Assembly (NCBI GenBank): GCA_022448955.1 | Contig: JAKVCU010000058.1 | Span: 1 to 55,280, forward strand | From: Saprospiraceae bacterium | GTDB lineage: Bacteria > Bacteroidota > Bacteroidia > Chitinophagales > Saprospiraceae | Length of the DNA: 55,280 bases | Direction of reading: 5' to 3' | Shown: piece by piece, positions 45,931-53,135 of the stretch | Numbering within the stretch: the stretch's first letter is position 1 | Layout: each line of letters starts with the position of its first letter | The notes under the pieces: generated by a model | The model's database searches: none | What the model saw: the letters and a program-made list of their open reading frames with translations, nothing else | What the model was told of the DNA's origin: nothing | Made by a program: the position numbers and the translations under genes

Positions 45931-47574
45931 CTAAAGCATTACGCCTGCATACGGAATACCCGTCAAATAATGTATTTCTCTATGATAGGTACTTAAATCA
46001 TTAAAATCAAAATCATTTACATCCGCATGGCCACAGGCCCTTGCAATTACCTGAATTAATTCAGCCGTAGCATGGAAGTAATTGTATAACTGCTTCGCAG
46101 ATTTGTCGATTTCGAGCCTAGCTCGAAGGTGGTCTTTCATGCTTGCAATTCCAACAGGACAGTTATTAGTATTACAGGCACGCATACCCAAACAACCAAT
46201 GGCTTGCAAAGCAGCATTAGATACCGCCACAGCATCTGCACCAAGCATCATTGCTTTCGCAAAATCTTCTGCAACTCTTAATCCTCCTGTAATAACGAGG
46301 GAAATATCTTTTGCCCCTACTTTATCTAGGTGACGACGAGCCCTTGCTAAAGCAGGAATTGTCGGAACATTAATGTTATTACGCAGCACCGTAGGTGCTG
46401 CACCTGTTCCTCCACCACGGCCATCTAAGATAATATAATCAGCCCCTGCTGCTAGGGCAAAATCAATATCCGCTTCAATATGACTAGCCGCTATTTTAAA
46501 ACCAACTGGTATACCACCCGTTACGATTCTCACTTCTTTAGCAATTTCTTGAAAATCAGCCACCGTTTTCAAATCAGGAAAAGTTGCTGGCGAAATCGCA
46601 GATTGCCCGACTTTCAAACCTCTTACTGCTGCAATTTCTTTCGTTACTTTATTACCTGGTAAGTGCCCCCCTGTACCTGTTTTGGCACCTTGCCCTCCTT
46701 TGAAATGAAAAGCCTGCGATTTAGCTACTTTATCCCAACTGAATCCAAATTTGGCGGAAGCCAATTCATAAAAATAACGCTGATTATGCTCTTGTTCTTC
46801 TGGCAACATTCCTCCTTCTCCTGAACAAATACCTGTTCCAGCCATTTGAGCACCTTTAGATAAGGCTATTTTCGCTTCTCGCGAAAGCGCACCAAATGAC
46901 ATATCAGAAACGAACAATGGAATATCTAAAGTTAATGGTTTAGCGGCTCTTGGCCCTATGACCACTTTCGTGGAAACGTCCTCATGGTCTAATAAAGGAC
47001 GAGAGGCTAATTGTGCCGGTAAGAATTGAATATCTTCCCACTTTGGAAGCGTATTACGATCAACGCCCATAGCTGCAGAAGGACCGTGATGACCAACATT
47101 CTTTAAGCCATTCTGGGCGAGTTCTTTTATGTAGTTGGTATATGGTTCTGTACTTTCTGGATGAGTATCTGCATATTGACCTAAATATTGATCGCGATTA
47201 AAAGCTTGAGGATGAACTTCTTCAAAAGCAATAACATCCGCTCGATCGACATAAATATCCCCTTCATGTAATACCGCTCTAAACTTGTACAGTACTTCTT
47301 CATTATTATAAGCACTCACGCCTGTTTCCAGACGATAATCCCACTGATGAACGCCACAAACAATATTGTCTTGTGCATCAACATGTCCATCTGAAAGTAG
47401 TGCTCCGCGATGTAAGCAACGACCATACAAGACAGAAAAACTATCATCAAACCGGGTAACAACAAGATCTGTATTTTCAACTAAAGCGTGGGTAGGTTGA
47501 CGATCCTCTAAGTCATAAAAGTGCAATAATCTAATTGGATCAATTAATTCATTGAAAGTTGGTTTTCCCGACAT
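45931..47574 (-). CDS. Rieske-fused glutamate-synthase-like FMN/3Fe-4S protein
   Basis: A 547-residue fusion. Residues ~18-110 form a Rieske domain with Cys53, His55, Cys73 and His76 (CLHRGALLSDG ... CGVHQWDY). Residues ~155-525 are the FMN-binding glutamate-synthase domain (PF Glu_synthase type) with PLFVSDMSFGALSREAKIAL, GGGTGAAP near 387-394 and a [3Fe-4S] motif C-x5-C-x4-C at Cys461, Cys467 and Cys472. There is no N-terminal glutaminase or NAD-dependent GltD partner in the window. It resembles stand-alone FMN-binding GltB-like proteins but the electron donor is now fused on. First gene of the operon, with a 24-bp palindrome 66 bases upstream. Reaction uncertain. Confidence 0.88.
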   Translation of the reverse strand: MSGKPTFNELIDPIRLLHFYDLEDRQPTHALVENTDLVVTRFDDSFSVLYGRCLHRGALLSDGHVDAQDNIVCGVHQWDYRLETGVSAYNNEEVLYKFRAVLHEGDIYVDRADVIAFEEVHPQAFNRDQYLGQYADTHPESTEPYTNYIKELAQNGLKNVGHHGPSAAMGVDRNTLPKWEDIQFLPAQLASRPLLDHEDVSTKVVIGPRAAKPLTLDIPLFVSDMSFGALSREAKIALSKGAQMAGTGICSGEGGMLPEEQEHNQRYFYELASAKFGFSWDKVAKSQAFHFKGGQGAKTGTGGHLPGNKVTKEIAAVRGLKVGQSAISPATFPDLKTVADFQEIAKEVRIVTGGIPVGFKIAASHIEADIDFALAAGADYIILDGRGGGTGAAPTVLRNNINVPTIPALARARRHLDKVGAKDISLVITGGLRVAEDFAKAMMLGADAVAVSNAALQAIGCLGMRACNTNNCPVGIASMKDHLRARLEIDKSAKQLYNYFHATAELIQVIARACGHADVNDFDFNDLSTYHREIHYLTGIPYAGVML

Positions 47575-47640
47575 TATTGTTTGTTTTCGTTTCCTATTTA
47601 AGTTTTTCTTCTTCTACAAGATGAAGAATTTAAGAGTAAT

Positions 47641-47664
47641 GCGATGTCGCAATTGCGACATCGC
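47641..47664. promoter_or_regulatory. 24-bp perfect palindrome upstream of the Rieske cluster
   Basis: GCGATGTCGCAA and its exact reverse complement TTGCGACATCGC meet with no loop. It includes TGTCG-N6-CGACA, the layout of Crp/Fnr-family half-sites, and lies between the decayed Crp/Fnr gene and the first Rieske gene. It may be an operator, or a terminator stem for the regulator. Confidence 0.6.
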
Positions 47665-47668
47665 CTAT

Positions 47669-48337
47669 CTAGACTAACTGTAAAATACGGTTTTTCAAGA
47701 AAATATAATCAGTACTAAATTCAATTTGTCCACTACGTTTTAACTGATTCATCACAGCATTTACTGTTTGGCGGGAGGTATAGGTAAGTGGGACTATTTC
47801 TTTATTCTTTAAAAAGTTACCCATGACTAATTGATCTTGTATTTGATGGCCAAATTCCTTTGCAAACCCCTGAATAAATTTAACTATCCTTGTTTTTAAT
47901 CTTTGTGTGCCAGGTGATCTAACCTATCTCCTAATTGTCCTATTCGACTACTGATGGGCAATAACATTTCATGATTGAGATCAGCATCTTATTCCATTAA
48001 TTTATGAACGGAGTTTAAGTTGAAACAGCTAATCTTGCTGTCTTGTAAGGCTACAGCATAATAATCAGGCATTTAAACCTTTTGCTAAAGCTAATTCTCC
48101 AAAAAACTGTTTCTATTTTACTAAAAACTTGATGCTTGCTCCTTCATATTCATCAAAGGTGACCACTTTTACTAGCCCTTGCTGCAACCAAAAGAGGAAT
48201 TGAGAACCCTGATTAGGATCTATTCGATCAGAAGCTAATGGCACTATGCTTCCTGATGCCAAATGTAGCACCTGATGACTAGGTAATACAACGTCTTTCT
48301 GATAATCTTATAATAAGTTTTTTGGATGATTGGCCAT
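47669..48337 (-). pseudogene. Crp/Fnr-family transcriptional regulator, decayed
   Basis: Conceptual translation from the ATG at 48337 reads MANHPKNLL, then an in-frame TAA (48308-48310), DYQKDVVLPSHQVLHL, a cyclic-nucleotide-binding-type beta barrel ending SIKFLVK, a TAG (48113-48115) and KQFFGELALAKG. It then shifts by one base near 48073 to MPDYYAVALQDSKISCF and a TAA (47989-47991), and shifts back to the first frame near 47905 for RLKTRIVKFIQGFAKEFG and the HTH TYTSRQTVNAVMNQLKRSG, ending at a stop at 47669. The domain order is that of Bacteroidota Crp/Fnr regulators. Three stops and two frameshifts make it nonfunctional if the sequence is right. It is in the same orientation as the Rieske operon and was probably its regulator. 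Confidence 0.85.
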
Positions 48338-48420
48338 AGATTAAGGATTATCACTTTCATTTCATCCAAATGTAAATAAGAAATGAAGTGAATGCTGTCC
48401 CTATGCCGACAGGAGGGGTA

Positions 48421-48457
48421 AAACAAAAAAGCAACTCCCTCTTACGAAGAAGTTGCC
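48421..48457 (-). terminator. rho-independent terminator on minus strand
   Basis: Read on the minus strand, GGCAACTTCTT pairs with AAGAGGGAGTTGC (with a small bulge) and is followed by TTTTTTGTTT. No intact minus-strand gene lies immediately upstream of it. Confidence 0.65.
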
Positions 48458-48757
48458 ACTTTACACTCACTAGTTTATGAAACTTAAGCCAACATCAAAA
48501 AACGGTTATTCTTAGAACTCTAAATTTAGAGTAGATATTGTTCAATATAGGCTTACAGAAAGTTAAGAAAATGCAAAAATCTTGATTTTTTTTATTTCCA
48601 ATACTTTCCTTACTAAAATTACGAAAATTTATACACAAATGTTTTAGTAATTTTGTCTTTTGCCTAATAATTTGAGGTTTTCGCTTTTGAAAACTCTTTC
48701 TAAATAAGGATTGTATTATAATGACCTTGAGAAATTCGATTTGGTTGTATCAATTTG
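48457..48757. other. gene-free, structured AT-rich region
   Basis: About 300 bases bounded by two minus-strand terminators. No ORF is supported. It holds a 16-bp palindrome, ACTCTAAATTTAGAGT (48517-48532), and a 9-bp perfect inverted repeat TTACTAAAA/TTTTAGTAA (48610-48618, 48642-48650). It could encode a small RNA on the minus strand or be the lost promoter region of the decayed regulator. Confidence 0.45.
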
Positions 48758-48794
48758 AAAAAAATGGCACCTCTTGAATACTCAAGAAGGAGCC
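48758..48794 (-). terminator. rho-independent terminator of the repeat-protein gene
   Basis: Minus strand: GGCTCCTTCTTGA and TCAAGAGGTGCC form a nearly complete stem with a 4-base loop, followed by ATTTTTTT. Confidence 0.85.
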
Positions 48795-48830
48795 ACTCTT
48801 GTTTATTCATCCTATTTTACGCATTCAAAA

Positions 48831-51533
48831 CTATTTTTCAATCTTTACGATACGCTTTGTCACTACATTTACACCATCTTTGAAACGTACAAAATAGTAT
48901 CCAGTTGGATAAGAAGCCAAATCTATATTCAAGCTGTCAAATGAGTCTGAAAGGGTTTGTTCGAATAACACTCGACCATTCGCACTATAAATGCTTAAAA
49001 TACCTTCATTTGTCGTCAATTGGTAATTTATGTTAATTTGATTATAAACTGGGTTCGGAAATATTTCAAGTGATGGACCAATACTACTAGTTCTCTCTGC
49101 CAAACCTCTTCCTCTGTCATCAATAGATCCTCCGCTGCCTTCGCAATCATCTCCTGTTAAGCGTGTTACTGTAATTGCGTTTGAAAGATCAAAACATCCG
49201 TCCAAATCAGCTGTATTATTACCAGTAGCTAAACCGGTCAAACCATCTTCGTAACCTAAATACCAAATTAGACATACACCAGGACCTGCTGGACTTAGAT
49301 CAAAAGGAGGTGCTACTGGAAGAGCAAGGATATTTCCTAAATCATCTGTAATTACCCATGCTGTATTCGAACCACTAGAACCACTTACATTAACATGGAT
49401 TGGATCTGCTTCCCCATCGTTTGCACAAATCGTCGTTGGGTCATTTGTTGAAATCACACCCCCATCAACACCATTACGGGTCACTGCAATTGCATTTGAA
49501 AGATCAAAACATCCCTCTAAATCAAAAGCATTGTTTCCTGTTGACAAACCCATTAAGCCGTCTTCATAGCGGATATACCAAATCAAACATACTCCTGCGC
49601 CAGCACCTTCCAAATCGAATGGTGGCGCTGATGGTAATGCTAAGATAGTGCCCATATCATCTGTAATAATCCATCCCCCATTTGCTCCATAAGAACCACT
49701 TACAGTAATATCAATCGGGTCACCCACACCATCACCTGTACAAATCTCTGTTGGGTCGTTTGTTGAAATCATACCTCCATCAACCCCATTACGTGTCACT
49801 GCAATTGGATCAGAAAGATCGAAGCATCCTTCTATGTCTGATATAGTATTCCCAGTGGTAATACCTGTTACGTCATCATTATATGATACATGATAAATTA
49901 AACATAAGCCTGGGCCTGCCCCTTCTAAATCGAATGGTGGCGCTGATGGTAATGCTAAAATATTTCCCGCATCATCCGCAATGATCCAAGCTGTATTAGG
50001 ACCTGTGGCTGCTGCAACATCAACATAAATTGGATCACCTATACCATCGCCAGCACAAATCTCCGTTGGATCATCCGTGGAGATAAATCCACCATTAGCT
50101 GTACAGAAACAATCACGACCTACTAAACGAATAACTTCAATTGGATTAGAAAAGTCATAACATCCTGCTAAATCCGCTGTATTATTACCAGTAGCTAAAC
50201 CAGTCAAACCATCTTCGTATCCTAAGTACCAAATCAAACATACACCAGGACCTGCCGGGCTTAAATCGAATGGAGGAGCTGCTGGAAGAGCAAGAATATT
50301 ACCTAAGTCATCTGTAATCACCCATGCTGCATTTGAACCACTTGAACCACTTACATGAACATGAACTGGATCAGGCTCCCCATCGTTTGCACAAATCGTT
50401 GTTGGGTCGTTCGTTGAAATCACACCCCCATCAACACCATTACGGGTCACTGCAATGGCATTTGAAAGATCAAAACATCCATCTAAATCTGCTGCATTAT
50501 TACCTGCTGCCAAACCGGTCAAACCATCTTCATAACGTAAGTACCAAATCAAACATACACCAGGACCTGCACCATCTAAATCAAATGGAGGGCTTGGTGG
50601 TAATGCTAAAATATTTCCTGCTTCATCAGTGATTAACCAAGCTGCATTTGAACCTTGTGCCCCTTCCACATTTACATCAATTGGATCACCCACGCCATCA
50701 CCTGCACAAATTGCTGTTGGGTCATTTGTTGAAATCACACCCCCATCAACACCATTACGTACTACTGTAATTGGGTTAGAAAGTGCATAACAACCTTCTA
50801 AATCTGAAAGATTATAAGCAGTAGCAAGATTATCTACATCACCAATATTAGTCATATACCAAATCTCACATACACCACCACCAGCACCATCTAAATCAAA
50901 TGGAGGGCTTGGTGGTAATGCTAAAATATTTCCTAAGTCATCTGTAATGATCCATGCTGCATCATCGCCATATCCGCCAAATACATCAACAGTAATAGGG
51001 TCACCCACGCCATCACCTGCACAAATCTCTGTTGGATCATTTGTTGTGATGTAAGCAGGACTTGCTTCGCATAAGTCAGTACATCCTCTTCGAGTCATAC
51101 GATCTACTGCAATTTCATTCGATAAATCGTAACATCCATTCAATGCACTTATATTATTTCCTGTTGCCAAGCCTGTTAAGCCGTCTTCATAACGCATGTA
51201 CCAAATTAAGCATAAACCAGCACCAGCACCATTCAAATCAAATGGAGGTGCAGGTGGTATTGCCAAAATATTACCCGCATCATCTGTGATGATCCATGCT
51301 GCATTTTGACCACTTGAATTCATGACTGTTACATCAATTGGATCTGCTTCCCCATCGTTTGCACAAATCGTCGTCGGATCTTCAGTGTATATTACGCCAC
51401 CTTCAACCACACATTGTGCATTGACCATAGATGGCATTAAAGAGAAAGCGAAAAGTAAAAGAGAAAGCGTCAGCTTAGCATTAGAGAATAGATTCCCCAT
51501 GCCTTCCAGCTGTCTTCTGTAGAAGGTTTGCAT
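48831..51533 (-). CDS. secreted repeat protein with T9SS sorting domain
   Basis: A 900-residue protein with a signal peptide ending near VNAQ (residue 40; Met12 at 51500 is an alternative start). Seven repeats of ~105 residues follow, each with IxTxDPTxICxxDGxxDPI, then AAWIITDDxGNILALPxxPPFDL, a GVCLIWYxxYEDG segment and a DLxGCFDLSNxIxVTR end, so three conserved Cys per unit. Units 3-4 and 6-7 are nearly the same, indicating a recent two-unit duplication. The C terminus is a Por secretion tail (LEIFPNPVYNQINI ... GYYFVRFKDGVNVVTKRIVKIEK). A likely cell-surface or matrix protein; the fold of the unit is not a known domain to me. Confidence 0.9.
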   Translation of the reverse strand: MQTFYRRQLEGMGNLFSNAKLTLSLLLFAFSLMPSMVNAQCVVEGGVIYTEDPTTICANDGEADPIDVTVMNSSGQNAAWIITDDAGNILAIPPAPPFDLNGAGAGLCLIWYMRYEDGLTGLATGNNISALNGCYDLSNEIAVDRMTRRGCTDLCEASPAYITTNDPTEICAGDGVGDPITVDVFGGYGDDAAWIITDDLGNILALPPSPPFDLDGAGGGVCEIWYMTNIGDVDNLATAYNLSDLEGCYALSNPITVVRNGVDGGVISTNDPTAICAGDGVGDPIDVNVEGAQGSNAAWLITDEAGNILALPPSPPFDLDGAGPGVCLIWYLRYEDGLTGLAAGNNAADLDGCFDLSNAIAVTRNGVDGGVISTNDPTTICANDGEPDPVHVHVSGSSGSNAAWVITDDLGNILALPAAPPFDLSPAGPGVCLIWYLGYEDGLTGLATGNNTADLAGCYDFSNPIEVIRLVGRDCFCTANGGFISTDDPTEICAGDGIGDPIYVDVAAATGPNTAWIIADDAGNILALPSAPPFDLEGAGPGLCLIYHVSYNDDVTGITTGNTISDIEGCFDLSDPIAVTRNGVDGGMISTNDPTEICTGDGVGDPIDITVSGSYGANGGWIITDDMGTILALPSAPPFDLEGAGAGVCLIWYIRYEDGLMGLSTGNNAFDLEGCFDLSNAIAVTRNGVDGGVISTNDPTTICANDGEADPIHVNVSGSSGSNTAWVITDDLGNILALPVAPPFDLSPAGPGVCLIWYLGYEDGLTGLATGNNTADLDGCFDLSNAITVTRLTGDDCEGSGGSIDDRGRGLAERTSSIGPSLEIFPNPVYNQININYQLTTNEGILSIYSANGRVLFEQTLSDSFDSLNIDLASYPTGYYFVRFKDGVNVVTKRIVKIEK
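49150..51413 (-). repeat. seven tandem ~315-bp coding repeats
   Basis: Period is about 105 codons, with local insertions after units 1, 4 and 7 (short Cys-containing linkers such as RRGCTDLC and RDCFCTA). Units 4 and 7 are almost identical at the protein level and their DNA is also alike, as is the 3-4 junction to the 6-7 junction. Confidence 0.85.
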
Positions 51534-51995
51534 AAAACTTTGTTTAGTTTGGAATAATTTTGAATAGATATAAAGTGACTATATACTACCCACTTCATAC
51601 GTTGGTTTACTAGGCAAAGCAGAAAATCACATTCCTGTTTTTTCTTTCAATATAGTGCAGCAAAGCTGTTTTTTTGCATAAGCCCAGTACAAACATACGA
51701 GCTAATCAAATAGGCTGCAACCCCCGTTATTTCTAGCTATCCCAACTTATCACAAATAACACAAAAGGGTTTCCAAAGTATTTCAAAGTCGTTTCAAAAA
51801 GATCACATTTTTATCACAGCCCTATTTAAAATCATGTTTTTTAAGCAGTACTTATACCTTATGTCCTTGTAAATACATTTTTGTTTTTTTGATAATTTTT
51901 TTCTTTTTTCCAACCTTTTGAATTTGCAGGTATCTTTAAATGTGTATGAAAAATTGATTCAGGACTATTGCGAATAATCATCTCCTTCAAAAGTA
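51534..51995. other. divergent intergenic region
   Basis: About 460 AT-rich bases between the repeat-protein gene and the sigma-factor operon, without an ORF. It must hold both promoters; the phased repeats at 51749-51818 are listed separately. A CAGC-AAA-GCTG-TTTTTTT hairpin-like string is near 51660. Confidence 0.5.
51749..51818. promoter_or_regulatory. 11-bp-phased TTTCAAAG and ATCACA repeats
   Basis: TTTCCAAAG, TTTCAAAG and TTTCAAAA start at 51770, 51781 and 51792, exactly 11 bases apart; ATCACA occurs at 51749, 51802 and 51813, the last two also 11 apart. Helical phasing suggests bent DNA or repeated protein contacts between divergent genes. Confidence 0.45.
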
Positions 51996-52574
51996 TTGAA
52001 GAAAACACCCAGCATGTCAGAATATTATTCAAAAGAAGATCGACAGCTCATTAAACGTTGCATTGCTCAAGATAGACATGCACAACGACTCTTGTATAGT
52101 CGTTATGCACAAGCTATGTATCACACTGTGATCAGAATGATCCCCAATCAAATGGATGCAGAAGATGTTTTGCAAGAAGCATTCTTAAATGTATTCAAAA
52201 AGTTGGACGCCTTCCATGGTGACGCTAGTATAGGAGCTTGGATCAAACGCATCGTCATCAATGCAGCATTAAATTTTATCCGAAAAAATAGAATTAGCTA
52301 TCTATCATTAGAAGACAAATGGGTGGAAGAGGTAGCAGAAGAACAACAAGATTACAGTCAAGTGAGTACGACACAAATCCATGAAGCTATAAAAGCATTA
52401 CCAGATGGTTGTAGAACCGTCTTTTCTCTTTACCAACTAGAGGGCTATCGTCACAGGGAAATTGCAGAGATTCTAGATATCACCGAATCTACTTCCAAAA
52501 CGCAATATCGCAGAGCTAAGAATATGCTTCAACAACAATTAAAAAAAAAGCTAGTTAAGCGCTTAGCTGAATAA
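51996..52574 (+). CDS. ECF-type RNA polymerase sigma factor
   Basis: A 192-residue sigma-70-family factor with region 2 (LLYSRYAQAMYHTVIRMI, then MDAEDVLQEAFLNVFKKL) and region 4 helix-turn-helix (GYRHREIAEILDITESTSKTQYRRAKNML), joined by a short linker, with no region 1 or 3. ECF factors redirect RNA polymerase in response to envelope or other stress. It starts a three-gene operon with a membrane protein that is a good candidate for its anti-sigma partner and a surface beta-helix protein, 9 bases and then an overlap apart. Confidence 0.93.
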   Translation: MKKTPSMSEYYSKEDRQLIKRCIAQDRHAQRLLYSRYAQAMYHTVIRMIPNQMDAEDVLQEAFLNVFKKLDAFHGDASIGAWIKRIVINAALNFIRKNRISYLSLEDKWVEEVAEEQQDYSQVSTTQIHEAIKALPDGCRTVFSLYQLEGYRHREIAEILDITESTSKTQYRRAKNMLQQQLKKKLVKRLAE

Positions 52575-52583
52575 TAAGATCAA

Positions 52584-53135
52584 ATGAATTTAGAGCAAAA
52601 AATTAACGAAAGTAGAAAGGACTTAGATCGCGTAGAGCGAGTAGATGTGAGTCGTATGTGGGCTGCTCTGGAAACAAATTTAGAGCAAGATCAAAAAGTT
52701 AAGCCTAACGGATGGCAAATCAATATAGGCAACAACTGGAAATGGAGTATTGCTGCTATGATTGTACTGGCGGCAGGTCTATTTTGGCTACAGCCAAATA
52801 CTACTCAAAAGGATATTCCCGATATAGCGGAATATTACCCCCACTTAAAAGAAACAGAAGAAAATTACCAGCAGCTTATTTCCCAAAAGGAGAAGGATAT
52901 CGATCTACAAAGGTTAGATCAAAAAGATTATCCAGACCTTTTTGAAGAATTAGCGTTATTGGAAAAAATCCACTTAGAATATCTACAAGATGTTCCTGAG
53001 TTTAAAGGCAATGATCAATTGATCAATACCCTGATCAGGTATTACGAACAAAGAATTCGCATTCTAGAAAGATTATCTAATGAAATTGAAAAAACTAAAA
53101 AATATGAAAATCGTGCTAAGGAAATCGCTATTTAA
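52584..53135 (+). CDS. probable membrane anti-sigma factor
   Basis: A 183-residue protein with an N-terminal cytoplasmic helix region (about 1-47), one membrane segment at 51-68 (WSIAAMIVLAAGLFWL) and a C-terminal acidic, coiled-coil-rich domain facing the periplasm (HLKETEENYQQLISQKEKDI, then YYEQRIRILERLSNEIEKTK). It lacks the HXXXCXXC zinc motif of ZAS anti-sigma factors. Position directly after the ECF sigma gene (9-base gap) is the main evidence for an anti-sigma role. Its 3' end overlaps the next gene. Confidence 0.7.
   Translation: MNLEQKINESRKDLDRVERVDVSRMWAALETNLEQDQKVKPNGWQINIGNNWKWSIAAMIVLAAGLFWLQPNTTQKDIPDIAEYYPHLKETEENYQQLISQKEKDIDLQRLDQKDYPDLFEELALLEKIHLEYLQDVPEFKGNDQLINTLIRYYEQRIRILERLSNEIEKTKKYENRAKEIAI

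Noticed and set aside
47669-48337. Recoded UAG/UAA glutamine codons instead of a pseudogene
   Set aside because: Intact genes next to it use TAA and TAG as normal stops, and two frameshifts are also needed, so decay is the simpler reading.
49400-49648. Plus-strand frames opposite the repeat protein
   Set aside because: They recur with the same period because they are antisense to tandem coding repeats; composition is Leu/His/Ser-rich and not gene-like.
49150-51413. CRISPR-like direct repeats
   Set aside because: The repeats are ~315 bp, in frame within a long coding sequence and have no unique spacers.
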